Below, one piece after another: positions 54,401 through 63,453 of a stretch of 64,000 bases of DNA. The position numbers and the translations under genes were made by a program. The notes below the pieces were generated by a model, which saw only the letters and a program-made list of their open reading frames with translations, had not been told where the DNA came from and made no database searches. The stretch spans positions 1,550,001 to 1,614,000 of the forward strand of contig OZ345375.1 of assembly GCA_977006965.1 (NCBI GenBank), read 5' to 3'. Origin of the DNA: Phymatolithon calcareum (taxonomy: Eukaryota; Rhodophyta; Florideophyceae; Hapalidiales). Positions within the stretch are counted from its first letter, which is position 1; each line of letters begins with the position of its first letter.

Positions 54401-54770
54401 GATCGGCATCGAGAAGACCATTGCAGAGCGGGATTGAGGGCATGGAGGGGGGAACTTCAGCAAAGGTGACTTGCGGGTTGGTGGAGGGCGGGGGAATGGT
54501 GCCCGTCCCCGGCTTGCCGTTCAGGAGCGTGGCCATGGGTGTGAGATGCGTGTGCACGGGAAGGGGAAGTTCGCAGAAGCGACGTGAAGGGGATCGGGTT
54601 TGGCCGAGTGCGGCGGTGGTGGTGAAGAGAAAGTCGAGTCGAGATAGGGAATCGGTGGAGGGTGAGAGTAAATTGGATTGCACGTGGATCGAGGAGATTG
54701 GAGGCAAGGCTGCAGTTCGGAAGTGAAGAGGGAATTGGTTGAGACCGGTGACGTGGCAGCGCACATCCAA
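51429..54770 (-). CDS. GH36 alpha-galactosidase with large linker insert
   Basis: 1113 residues, single exon. GH36 enzymes hydrolyse terminal alpha-1,6-galactosides by a retaining mechanism; in an alga the substrate could be floridoside-like or raffinose-type sugars, which I cannot test. The catalytic barrel has MDDGWFG (715-721), KWDMNR with nucleophile D828, CSGGGGRFDAGM (876-887) and ASDNTD with acid/base D898. The N-terminal beta-sandwich is split: after EHLYWGP (157-163) about 250 residues intervene, largely Ser/Pro-rich and disordered, before DYREPSFRVKF (425). Normally these parts are nearly adjacent. The first 78 residues look like leader; Met79 (54536, context CCCATGGCC) is a likely alternative start giving 1035 residues. 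No signal peptide is evident from that start. All catalytic residues are kept. Confidence 0.96.
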   Translation of the reverse strand: MDVRCHVTGLNQFPLHFRTAALPPISSIHVQSNLLSPSTDSLSRLDFLFTTTAALGQTRSPSRRFCELPLPVHTHLTPMATLLNGKPGTGTIPPPSTNPQVTFAEVPPSMPSIPLCNGLLDADLEPGIYYDKVYRIFRLRCTSSMYAFRVDDARNLEHLYWGPSLPNTDNILYLTKAHVPAPFDPSGAVSTQSIAKALGLGELRDIADEDDIQKLWKVAREQRGATDSEEQRGRRLENASWRLWRMERNRGGDLNFDLSQKMEEKSLHFGSEHDTTGSGAVSPAVDHVPRPASPPSLAQIHPGAESMPTPIAPGTPGRVPRRISSTGGMFQSRSVGFLAGLDLSEPEAPDLELGVAAKQEYLRTSKELSSPRLVPHSSSSALSTTTGGSASDLTFYNEMTWEHLDPATVGKSSKLLEYSDVGTGDYREPSFRVKFHKDGSSICPLEYKTHKILHRKPVLPSPLPGVYTDTNDEATTLIVDMQDPITKLKIQLHYTVMHDYDVITRRTVVVNEGTHPVTLQSLASATVDFDAEYKYYMTQLSGGWARERHVVTRKLEDGVTVVKSGRGTSSHQFNPFVVISPEREPSENDGECYGFCFVYSGNFAITAEVSEYRRLRVNVGINPEMFRWHLDSVDGEENRFSSPELIMSYSDEGLGKMSRAYHRVIRERVVPKAWRYKVPPVLLNTWEAVYFDVSHEVIAEIARSAATADIELLVMDDGWFGKRDNTHSGLGDWTPNRKKLPYGVDGLARTVNEAGLKFGIWIEPEMVSIDSELFRTHPDYCLCVPERSRTTGRNQLVLDFSRPEVVDHILQQLVDLLSSANIEYVKWDMNRHLTEIFSQKCLPERQGEISHRYMLGVYECLRRLTTKFPNVLFETCSGGGGRFDAGMIFYAPQIWASDNTDALSRVKIQYGSSLVYPMSTMGAHVSSVPNHQTMRSSTMKTRSLLAMAGTFGYELDPREWTPEIIEEIKGYIRMQKRIAPLIYEGDLYRLWSPFSAESCAWMFLSRDKYRGIVMAFNVRKEVGRLDPRLRLKGLHSNVLYCVEELCPGTITVNPENGAIITDPRGVYQFGKPMTISGQTLSRAGLPVKFLFDGDSVCYEVNAVRQDGTKLSSY

Positions 54771-55319
54771 TGAAAATCATTTTCTAAAAATGTGGTCCAA
54801 TAGATGAGTTTGGGGATTCGGTCTGGAAAAATCTCGACCACGATATGATGCACACTGGGGGCGCAGGATTTTGCAGTGATAGAAAAATTCGTATCCCGTT
54901 GATAGGATTTTTCCTATCATAGGCTATGATAATGTGATGTTCTATCACGAATATAGGATTATTTTATCGCGGCGATACCTATTTCGATAGGAAAACCCAT
55001 ATCTGATGTTGCATTTGTCGATACCACAAAATGATAATGGTGATATTATCTACTATGATAGGAAAGATAATATCAGTCGCCCTGTCGATTGTACAGCTTC
55101 TTGAGATAGAATGGTCCGTAGTACCCTTATCACATGGTCGCTGGAGGGAGTGGAAAACCGGTCGCTGTGCGTGATTCACGGAAAACATTGACAAAGCTTC
55201 AAATGATGGGCAAGCCGAATGAACAATACGGTAGACAAGTCATGCCCAGTTTGACTTCTTCACTCTCTTTAGGACGTGTAAAGCATTTCTTAGAATTTAT
55301 GAAACAAGATATCAATGGT
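54771..55319. other. Spacer with GATAGGA-type motifs
   Basis: Between the 5' end of the alpha-galactosidase and the 3' end of the transposase. AT-rich. Holds the motif cluster listed separately and could contain one end of the transposon. Confidence 0.5.
54890..55075. repeat. Clustered (G/T)ATAGGA motifs
   Basis: Copies near 54901, 54953, 54987 and 55057 plus the inverse TCCTATCA near 54912. Such subterminal repeats commonly serve as transposase binding sites, and this cluster flanks a transposase gene. Confidence 0.5.
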
Positions 55320-58300
55320 TTATCCGCAGCGGGGTGGATAGCCCTCCTTTCTAGACCTAAGGTAAAAAATGCCGCCCTCGAGGGGCGCGGCTTCAGCACT
55401 ATGTCGTATTGTTCCTAAATGGGGCAAGACGGTGCATGATGGCGGCGTGCAGAGGTGAATAATGGATGCGGATCGCATTGAACCCGTCACTCGTATAAAT
55501 GACACAGGTCTCATTTCTGACTGTATCCGAGTGAGGACCGTATATTTTTGTTCCAGGGAGCTTGAAACATTTTGCGATGTCAGTAATGGAAGAGATTGAC
55601 AAGGAAGAACAGCTGCGAAAATTTCTGTCTTTCCGGGAGATCGCTGGAATCTTACAAAACAGAGAATATACCAAAATGCCCGTCCTGTTAATGTTTTGTC
55701 AGAGCCCGCTGCACGTAGAACGCTTGCGAGAATGACAAACGGAAAATGAAAGGAAAAGCTGGAGGGTCGGAGGCAAAGTAAGTCCAGGACATCCCCGGAT
55801 CTTAAGCGTTCGGTACTTTGGTTGGCAGAATATGCGGAGGTAATCAAATCACCGATGTCGATACCGCTAAACTGCCGGCGGGTAGTGAACGCAGAAACGA
55901 AATAATAGAACACCGCACGTCGACGATCTGTAGAAAACTGGGTTGCTCGGGTCCCCGTTTCTGGTGTTCCTTCTAGTTTCCAAGAGTGTGTCACCGGTTG
56001 ATTATTTATCTTTGCGATGACAGACATACCCTGAGTGTCTAGCTGTGCTGGTACGCAAGACGGGGGACCAAGTGCCTGTCGAACTTGAATCATATGTCTC
56101 TCGTGCAGGGTTCCATTCATTGCTTGCACGGCTTCCCGTCCTGCAAGCAGTCGAAAGCACCCACGCAAGGCCCCGTAATCTCCAGATAGTGCACTGGACG
56201 CGAGGAGCGAAAGCCTTCCCTGCCAATCATTTAGGAGGACACTGTTCATGGCTTGTAGATGGGGTTCCTTGCTATTTGACTGTTTTATACCTCTCTTTAG
56301 TGACTGATGAGCTTTTTCCAATATTAGCTCACCAGCGCGAGAGACGTGCCCAATCATGGGGAGCGTGGTTCGTACGAGTTCTCGTAGACGATGTACGTTC
56401 GGTTTATCAATCGTTTTAATCGCGAGGAGCCGAATGCTATGCTTCTTAGAAAGAGCCGCACGTCGTTGCCTTCCACAGTCCGGATCCTCCATTGCGTGCA
56501 CTTCACCGTCCGGCATTGTACACAAATCACGAATGAGATTGATATGGTCGAAAGCGAGTGATTGCAATTTCGTCATATGCGTGTAGCCGAAGTTCGATTT
56601 AAATGATTCTCCCTCAGAAGCACCATCTCGAAAATTGCTTGGGAGGAACCACAAATCAGAAACGAGACGAGAACATGATGCCAGAAGAGCGATTGCTGAC
56701 CGGCACTGCCCCGTGATTGGTTCTGTTGTCCTAGTGACGAAGTCTGCATGCGCGTGGCCAAACTTAAAACCAAGCTCTGCTACGAACAAAAGAGCATAGA
56801 GCTCAGTCATGGACATTGTAAAAAGCTTGCGCTTGTCGTGGTCGAACAGTCGGTTCTGAGCAGGTAGACGGCACTCGGAGAGCAAACCAATTAAAAAGGC
56901 TTCACATGACTTTCTGTGCTGAGTTGTTGGAAGCATCTTGAACGCAAAATTGATACAGTCGCGCGCATGTCCTGTCAGAAGGTGATCAGGAGCCACGAAA
57001 CAAGCCTGATATGGGTCCAAATCGCCCGAAACAAGCGGCATGCCGAGAGTAGTTCTAGGAATTTGGGTTTTAACTTCCCACATAGCTTGTCGGAGGCGAT
57101 GAAGAGGTAGACATGAATCATCATGGACTGGGTTCATTCCTAAGAGCTTGCACGTCTCTGGGCCTGGTGTACAATCACGAACCGCCGTGTGCTGGTAATA
57201 CCTCCGGGCGGTACTCGAATTGGACCCATCGAACCCTGATCGGACATAACGGCTACCCACCAGAGAATCAGAGCGACGCACTACTGTGCATAGATGGCAG
57301 CATGAATTTGCAGTGTGGCCGAGAACGTCAAGTACTTCATTTACAGCTGGAGTATCGCCAACCAGGCCTACAAGGTCGAGGAAAATACGCCTCTGGTTAC
57401 CGTCGGCATCGACGTCCATAAATCCCTGAGTCATTCCGGTCGTTATATCATCCTGAATACGCTTAAACACAACGTCTGTCTTCACCCCGGGGGGTGTAAG
57501 ACTAATTTTTCGAACAGCGTGAAGAGATGATCGCGATTTTAAGGGTAAATTTAAACAAAGCATGTAAAACCCATCGCCGGTTGCCGATTTACCAACAGAC
57601 ATTTCGAACCCGTCCCAGAACAAAACGAACCTGTATATGACATATTTCTCTCCTGTTGGAAGAGTTCCAAAGCTGCTTACCGGCTCGTATCGTTGTGCTC
57701 CCCGTGAACCACTGTGCGGTGAGGTCATTGTAACGCTGCATATGTCGCGGTAGTTTAGATCTCCTGCACGGTTTGGCGGACCGCAAAGGTCCGAAATGTG
57801 ATAGGATCCTGTCTGAAATTCGGACGGCAAAACAGTGTCTGCAGGAATCCACAGCATTTGCCGACGATGCTCCTCGTTCTCCCGCCAAAATCTGTGGACA
57901 ATGCAAAGACGGGAGCCATCATCACGTCGGCGTAAATTAGTGTCTGAAGGGCAAGGTTGAATCAATGCTACCACATCACCTGGCTTGAGAAGTGGCTTCA
58001 CCCAGTCACGCCACGCTCGTTGAATCTGAGCACGCCTTGCTTTAATAGCAGCTCGTCGCTCCTTAAGCGCCTGTGCGAGTTGTGGAGAGATAGTTTTACG
58101 CTTCGAAACATGATCGGTTCCAATGTCAGCTTGCATAGCGTCTGCGCTACTGCTGTCATCGTTAGGTAGTTCAGGAACAACGACGTCAACTGAGTCGGTC
58201 GGCGAGGTGTATGAGATAAAATTGAAGGCATTGCAAATCGCACGATCTCGGCGACACAATCCGTCCCGGAGTCCGCTTTCGAAGCCTGGGGTGTGACGAC

Positions 58301-59597
58301 GGCTCGCATGATGCACTGTCCAAATAGCCGAAACCACTCCCCGAAGAGATAGTGGGGGACATGTTTGATCACAAGTCCCAAATGCAGAGATCAGTGCAGA
58401 AGAAAAGGCCTCTGATCCCGTAGCATAGAGCTCAATATTGTCTCCAGGCTCGGCGAATTGTGTCTGCGCGGTTGATTCGGAGTCTGTTGGTACGTCCAAG
58501 CTTATGTTTTGATGTGGGCCATAGAACATCTCACGGGCTGCAACAATCGGCCAGACATCAACACACTCGTCCGCCGTTACGGCACAGGTTGGTTTCCCTG
58601 ACGGATTGTCGTTGCTAAATTGTACTGCTTCGAGGCTAGTTGATCTCATCGCCTCGAAAACAGGACCCGTGGATATATCAGCGCGAGCATATTCACTAGG
58701 AAGTACCACTCGCACTTTTGCCATCGGTCTGCCTTCGTCGTCGAACTTAGAACAACGAGCACCTGCCTTTTTTAGATCCATGTGCTCGTAATAGTCGGTC
58801 GCTCGTGGAGCCAACGATTTGTATAGAATCGGGCGTACTACACGGTTAAGAGTGGAGAAATGTGGAAGACACGATATTCTTGAAGGTAAAGCGTTTTCCG
58901 GAAGAATATCAACACCCGACGTGTTCCACCCCCGATGGGGGAATTGCGCAAACGTATCGCCCATAGTCCGCATTGCGTGGTACATTACCTTAGTCATCTT
59001 CATCGAACCGCCAGTCATGAGAAGACCCCAGATAACTCTCCAACTCGAGATAAGAAGTGTAGAACTCTCTGAGCCGTCCATTCCCCTGGGCACGAACTGC
59101 TCATCTTCGACCGGTCGGCTCTCGGAAGCTCTGTTACAATCGTTTGTTTGTTCTGTCTCCGTCGCATTTTCCCGAAACATATCTTCAACAATTGAGACGG
59201 GCTCATCATTAAAGACGTCATTAGAAGAAGATGGACTCCTGTGGAGACGCGCTCCATTACCGGTGCTGTGTTCATTAAGCAAACCGCTGGAATGCTCGTG
59301 ACCACGTTCTTCATCTGATGCCTCGTTTTGTCCGATTGGTGCGGACAAAAATACTCTAGCATCACCATGTCGTTCACGTGATGCCTCATTTTGCCCGCTC
59401 GGTAGGGGCAAAAATTCGGTACCATCATCGAAGTCTATGCGTCGCATAGAAGAGAAAGCAGGAGAAGATCCCGTCGGCGTATTGATCGAAGTTCGGCGAC
59501 CAGTTTGTGACGAGGCCGGGGGTGATATGTTGGGTATTGTCTGGAAGCGATGCCTGCTCCTCCTTTTTCGAGAAGCATTGTTCTCCTCGGTGTTCAT
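55320..59597 (-). CDS. tnp2/KDZ-like DDE transposase (large)
   Basis: 1425 residues. The N-terminal 500 are basic/Ser-rich, with a short internal repeat (QNEAS at about 69 and 91). The core resembles Tnp2/KDZ-superfamily transposases: FVLFWDGFEM (first Asp about D662), TGDGFYML, LTPPGVKTDVVF, then GLVGDTPAVNEVLD (second Asp about D748) and a GHTANSCCHLC zinc motif (760-770). A third acidic residue cannot be fixed by eye; the stretch ELYALLFVAELGF is a candidate. A region near the end (after about 55700) reads better in a neighbouring frame (55674-55399, ending NNTT), so the C-terminal 100 residues may be out of frame, through a frameshift or intron. Expected to cut and insert a DNA transposon. 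Confidence 0.75.
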   Translation of the reverse strand: MNTEENNASRKRRSRHRFQTIPNISPPASSQTGRRTSINTPTGSSPAFSSMRRIDFDDGTEFLPLPSGQNEASRERHGDARVFLSAPIGQNEASDEERGHEHSSGLLNEHSTGNGARLHRSPSSSNDVFNDEPVSIVEDMFRENATETEQTNDCNRASESRPVEDEQFVPRGMDGSESSTLLISSWRVIWGLLMTGGSMKMTKVMYHAMRTMGDTFAQFPHRGWNTSGVDILPENALPSRISCLPHFSTLNRVVRPILYKSLAPRATDYYEHMDLKKAGARCSKFDDEGRPMAKVRVVLPSEYARADISTGPVFEAMRSTSLEAVQFSNDNPSGKPTCAVTADECVDVWPIVAAREMFYGPHQNISLDVPTDSESTAQTQFAEPGDNIELYATGSEAFSSALISAFGTCDQTCPPLSLRGVVSAIWTVHHASRRHTPGFESGLRDGLCRRDRAICNAFNFISYTSPTDSVDVVVPELPNDDSSSADAMQADIGTDHVSKRKTISPQLAQALKERRAAIKARRAQIQRAWRDWVKPLLKPGDVVALIQPCPSDTNLRRRDDGSRLCIVHRFWRENEEHRRQMLWIPADTVLPSEFQTGSYHISDLCGPPNRAGDLNYRDICSVTMTSPHSGSRGAQRYEPVSSFGTLPTGEKYVIYRFVLFWDGFEMSVGKSATGDGFYMLCLNLPLKSRSSLHAVRKISLTPPGVKTDVVFKRIQDDITTGMTQGFMDVDADGNQRRIFLDLVGLVGDTPAVNEVLDVLGHTANSCCHLCTVVRRSDSLVGSRYVRSGFDGSNSSTARRYYQHTAVRDCTPGPETCKLLGMNPVHDDSCLPLHRLRQAMWEVKTQIPRTTLGMPLVSGDLDPYQACFVAPDHLLTGHARDCINFAFKMLPTTQHRKSCEAFLIGLLSECRLPAQNRLFDHDKRKLFTMSMTELYALLFVAELGFKFGHAHADFVTRTTEPITGQCRSAIALLASCSRLVSDLWFLPSNFRDGASEGESFKSNFGYTHMTKLQSLAFDHINLIRDLCTMPDGEVHAMEDPDCGRQRRAALSKKHSIRLLAIKTIDKPNVHRLRELVRTTLPMIGHVSRAGELILEKAHQSLKRGIKQSNSKEPHLQAMNSVLLNDWQGRLSLLASSALSGDYGALRGCFRLLAGREAVQAMNGTLHERHMIQVRQALGPPSCVPAQLDTQGMSVIAKINNQPVTHSWKLEGTPETGTRATQFSTDRRRAVFYYFVSAFTTRRQFSGIDIGDLITSAYSANQSTERLRSGDVLDLLCLRPSSFSFHFPFVILASVLRAAGSDKTLTGRAFWYILCFVRFQRSPGKTEIFAAVLPCQSLPLLTSQNVSSSLEQKYTVLTRIQSEMRPVSFIRVTGSMRSASIIHLCTPPSCTVLPHLGTIRHSAEAAPLEGGIFYLRSRKEGYPPRCG

Positions 59598-59906
59598 GAA
59601 AAGAAAGTGCCACCGTGCGATTGTCGTAGATAGCCTTCAATTTATCTGGGTAGTTAAAGAAATTGATCATTTCCTGCAGGGTGGCGTTCACCATAAATCT
59701 CCATGTCCTCCGATTATAACGAGTTCTGAAGATCTCCTTTTTATATTAATAAATATATTTTTGATAAACCTGTGATACGATGCATGATTAGAGCTAAGAT
59801 ACAATTACGTAGCATGGAAGACAATACCCCTGATATAGCTTTTGATGTGATGAAATGCAACTCGCCGTGAAATTCGCACGCGTACTACCGAAGACGTGCA
59901 CCACGG
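59598..59906. other. Divergent spacer between transposase and 59907 gene
   Basis: 309 bp separating two outward-reading genes, AT-rich at 59735-59770. Probably holds both promoters. Confidence 0.45.
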
Positions 59907-61262
59907 GTGATGGACTGTTCGATACGTCAGAAAATCGTGGCTACTGAACATCACAGAATGTCTGATCTCCGTGATGCCTCCGATGTAACGAACAAGTCGC
60001 CTAAGGTGGTTTCCCATGTACCTGTGTTGTCTACCAGACCTGTACTTATCCATCCCAGCGCACTCCAAGACAACGTCTCAAGGAAGGGTTCGGCTGTTCA
60101 CATACTACCTCGCACAGTAGTAAATCCGCTAGCAGCAACATCGATTCCAATCATTTCTCCTGCCGCCCCGAGAGCATCGCAGGGATACGTATCGGAGGAA
60201 GTAGATGAACTGCGCCGATCTCACGCAGCAATGGCTGTCCAGCTGTCCGTGCTTGTCGATGATATCTCATCGCTGCGAAAGTCTGCGGAATCAGAGCGTG
60301 CGACAGCGATACTGAGAACAACAGGAGTTAAGTCTAACTTTATCCGTCGAACTATTATCTTCGCAAAGATTTCTGCCGTTAAGGCCCTACAATCTGGCAG
60401 CATAGAGCTTGGAAAGAAAGAACGATCACCTTGCGCGGCAAATTCTATTCGCCAAGTTTTCATCAAGTCTCGTCCATCTGATTGTACGCTTCTGGATTTT
60501 CAATTACTTACCCAAGAGCTTCTCAAATCGCCAACTATTCATTGCTCTGTATTTCCCTCCGAGTATTACGCAACATTTCCTACGATTTGCTCTGTTTCTC
60601 GACTGGAAATTATTTTCCCTTGCTACAGTTCTATGTGCGAGGCGCTTGAGATCAGCGTCGGGCTGCGAGAGGCGGGTTTGTACAAGGAGCGATATTCCTC
60701 TGCGAGGGAAGGGCGACAATTGCGAGCATCTCAGATATTGGGCGTTAGTCTCCTTCGCAAACTAGCGGATGGGTCTAACTGTAGAACAGTGCTAATTGGG
60801 CACGGAATACCACTCCAGGAACCGGATTATCAGATACCATCACTTTTCCAAAGCTCTTGCGTCTGGCAGGACGATACCTGGACAACTGGCTTTTCCTTCA
60901 GAAAGGAGTCTTCAAAATCGCTCGCCAGATTGCCTGCACCGCCTGATCTTTCCGATATTCCTCTGCGACCTAGGATATCGGATATTAACAGAAGAGGACC
61001 GGAGCAGAGGACGTTCTCTTTAGTTTGGGAACGTAGTACGTGCACATCGTTGGAGGTTCCACCCACGGCAGATTGTGTTCCTGGATGCCTGCGCTCAATA
61101 TTTCCTTGTGTTGTACTCCGAACATCTGCTCTAACAGCTACTGCCAGAAATGTCTTCTCGGCTCGAGTGGATGGAATGTTTCCTTCCCAAATCGCGGTAT
61201 CACCCATGCCCACATCCTCCGCTGGCAATCTATCTACGAATTCAAGATTTTCCCTTCCTTAG
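59907..61262 (+). CDS. Unrecognised protein next to transposase
   Basis: 451 residues, single frame. No family recognised. A coiled-coil-like segment (EEVDELRRSHAAMAVQLSVLVDD) at about 97-119 precedes a region with scattered cysteines. The first ATG is used; a second, at 59958 (MSDLRDASDV), is equally possible. Because it is divergent from the transposase and flanked by another long unknown gene, it may be transposon-borne (for example a DNA-binding partner). The final third is less protein-like, so a late frame change or intron cannot be excluded. Confidence 0.5.
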   Translation: MMDCSIRQKIVATEHHRMSDLRDASDVTNKSPKVVSHVPVLSTRPVLIHPSALQDNVSRKGSAVHILPRTVVNPLAATSIPIISPAAPRASQGYVSEEVDELRRSHAAMAVQLSVLVDDISSLRKSAESERATAILRTTGVKSNFIRRTIIFAKISAVKALQSGSIELGKKERSPCAANSIRQVFIKSRPSDCTLLDFQLLTQELLKSPTIHCSVFPSEYYATFPTICSVSRLEIIFPCYSSMCEALEISVGLREAGLYKERYSSAREGRQLRASQILGVSLLRKLADGSNCRTVLIGHGIPLQEPDYQIPSLFQSSCVWQDDTWTTGFSFRKESSKSLARLPAPPDLSDIPLRPRISDINRRGPEQRTFSLVWERSTCTSLEVPPTADCVPGCLRSIFPCVVLRTSALTATARNVFSARVDGMFPSQIAVSPMPTSSAGNLSTNSRFSLP

Positions 61263-61665
61263 TAGGTCAGTACAATCCCGTAGTGAGTCTCCGCTCTTAA
61301 TGCGTTTAGATACATCCTCATTAAACTCACACATTGTTTTAAAATTGATTCCCACGCACTACCTCAGTGCACCGTAAATTTAAAGTAGTGGCTAATTTTG
61401 ACTGAATACGTTCGTCAGCATGTTACAGGGTACAAGTAAAACGATCAAAGGCTCAAAGGTACAGTTTGAGACGAGCTGAAAACAATACCCGTAAGCGTGT
61501 TTATTACATCAGAGATTTGTTATCATTTGCAAAAACGGAAAATAGCGGGACTGCCAAAAATTTTGAATTGGGTAGCCTACGCAGGAAACGAATATGGAAT
61601 GTGGACATGCAGCAGTTCTAGGTCGAAAATGACAAGAAAATTAGGTGGAACGCAATGTATAGCTT
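61263..61665. other. Spacer between convergent unknown genes
   Basis: 403 bp. CACTAC and GTAGTG occur as a small inverted pair at about 61356-61390; no gene seen. Confidence 0.45.
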
Positions 61666-63453
61666 CTACCAATGCACTGGGTGCCAATCTGTTCCTAGAT
61701 CCCCAATATCGGCCCGTGCCTCGTCAATCACGTCCGGTGCGAACCCTCCATTTCGTCTCACTTCTTCGGCTTGCCTCTTCTTCAGCTCCTCCTCGTACGT
61801 CTTCCATGGCATCAAAAACTTGAGATCATCGAGCTTTTCTCTTCTTGTCTTGTCTTTTCCATCTCCAGAATCTTTCAATCCCATCATCAAAGACAGCATT
61901 CCCCCGGGCTTTCCTTCTCGATACGTCACCTGTCCCAACGCCTTTGTCTCTACGACAGAAGGATTCTCATCAAGTACAAGCTTCAATAATCCTCGAAGAC
62001 CTATAGCAATAGTATGGATTGCCCGCAGAGAATGCGCAGAGGACGCCAGAACGAATCGTGAGTCACCGACTTTAAAAAGTTCCATTAGAAAACCTGTCGC
62101 CACAGAATGCAAACTGACTTCCTCGCTTGCATTCCAGAAAGTATCCTCATCATCTCCAGGACTGTTGCTATCTGACGCCGCCACGCCTTGCCTTACCACT
62201 CGCCGCTTGTAGTTCAGGCGCACAGAGAGACCAGGGAATCGAGTTTCCATTTCAGATAGGGCTTTCACATTGGCGTCATCCGTCGCATCATACACGATTC
62301 GCGCTGTCTGATACCTCGCCTTGTTCATGCTTGCCGTACTCGCTTGCTGTATGTTCCACATACCTTCAACTGCTCCATCAGCATCCTCAACCGTATGGTG
62401 ATCGCTCAGTACAATTTCGAACCCCGCCTCTCTTGCCAGCTCCACCGAGTCAAAGTCACTTATCTTTTGCACTAAGAATAGCAGACATGAGTACAAGTAC
62501 GCGCGCCCATCGACCCGTCGATAGTTCAACCAAGACATTAAGATCGCGCGCATGTTCTTAATCGCGCAGACCTCCGGAGCATCTTTGTCAAGTTTACGCT
62601 TCTTAGCAGTGCTGGTAACTTCGTCCTCAGTGGACGGATTGGAGTGTTCTGGCTTCGATTCCATCTTGTCAAACACGCGATCTACAATTTCTACAGCACG
62701 AGCTGGCGTGTTGAGACTGAGAAGCCACATCGGGGCACTGTAATCGTCTTCTTCTGCTACTTCCTTTCGCGTGCCGTTCATTGACATTGGAGGATCGGCA
62801 GTCAGAACCTTGGTCCTTGCGTATGAAAGCATCGTCAATATAGACCTCCTTAACCAAACACTCCATATAGCCGCAGAGCTTGTCTGGAGTTTCATCTTGC
62901 GCTTCTCGCCTGGCATAACTGCAAACATGGCTGTCTCGATACCAGACGCGGATGATGCCAATGTTAGACTTCGGCTCAGCTTAGTGCGCACGTCGTCATT
63001 CAACCAATGCCTCGCGCCATTAACTCTTCCGCCCATGCTTGCAACAACTATAGCAAGCAGCCATTCAAGCAGCGGGATAACACCTCGACGGTTGTTCACA
63101 CAAATCTTCTTCACCTGTGGCGAGTCAGCCGTGACTGTCTGCGAGGCCCGTTTTCTCACAACAGGGTCTGCTGGTCGACTTCCGTCATGCACGCTTTCTG
63201 CCGTTCGTGCAGCGAGACGAGTCACGACCCTGTCCGCAACGCCATCTAGGAGTGAGTCGAGTTTAGACTCAATCTTCTCCATGATCCTTCCTTCTTGTGC
63301 ACTAAGGCCTTGTTTAACCTCTTCCATAATATCGTTCTTGGCCTGGTCGAAAACTCCGATGACGAGCCCGCCTGAACCATTAGGTGGGCTACCGCCACTC
63401 TCTTGCGCTGTGTCTCTCATTTCAATGTCGGCGAAGATGGATAGACGATACAA
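61666..63453 (-). CDS. Unrecognised coiled-coil nuclear-type protein
   Basis: 595 residues; Met12 (63420, MRDTAQESGG) is a likelier start. A coiled-coil segment lies near residues 38-85 (KNDIMEEVKQGLSAQEGRIM onward). A nuclear-localisation-like KKRKLDKD follows mid-protein, and a charged C-terminal helix has KTYEEELKKRQAEEVRR. Part of the body (about 310-420, with GFEIVLSDHHTVEDADGA) is compact and well ordered in composition, but I do not recognise it. It lies convergent with the 59907 gene, 2 kb from the transposase, and may be cargo or an accessory factor of the same element. Confidence 0.6.
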   Translation of the reverse strand: MYRLSIFADIEMRDTAQESGGSPPNGSGGLVIGVFDQAKNDIMEEVKQGLSAQEGRIMEKIESKLDSLLDGVADRVVTRLAARTAESVHDGSRPADPVVRKRASQTVTADSPQVKKICVNNRRGVIPLLEWLLAIVVASMGGRVNGARHWLNDDVRTKLSRSLTLASSASGIETAMFAVMPGEKRKMKLQTSSAAIWSVWLRRSILTMLSYARTKVLTADPPMSMNGTRKEVAEEDDYSAPMWLLSLNTPARAVEIVDRVFDKMESKPEHSNPSTEDEVTSTAKKRKLDKDAPEVCAIKNMRAILMSWLNYRRVDGRAYLYSCLLFLVQKISDFDSVELAREAGFEIVLSDHHTVEDADGAVEGMWNIQQASTASMNKARYQTARIVYDATDDANVKALSEMETRFPGLSVRLNYKRRVVRQGVAASDSNSPGDDEDTFWNASEEVSLHSVATGFLMELFKVGDSRFVLASSAHSLRAIHTIAIGLRGLLKLVLDENPSVVETKALGQVTYREGKPGGMLSLMMGLKDSGDGKDKTRREKLDDLKFLMPWKTYEEELKKRQAEEVRRNGGFAPDVIDEARADIGDLGTDWHPVHW

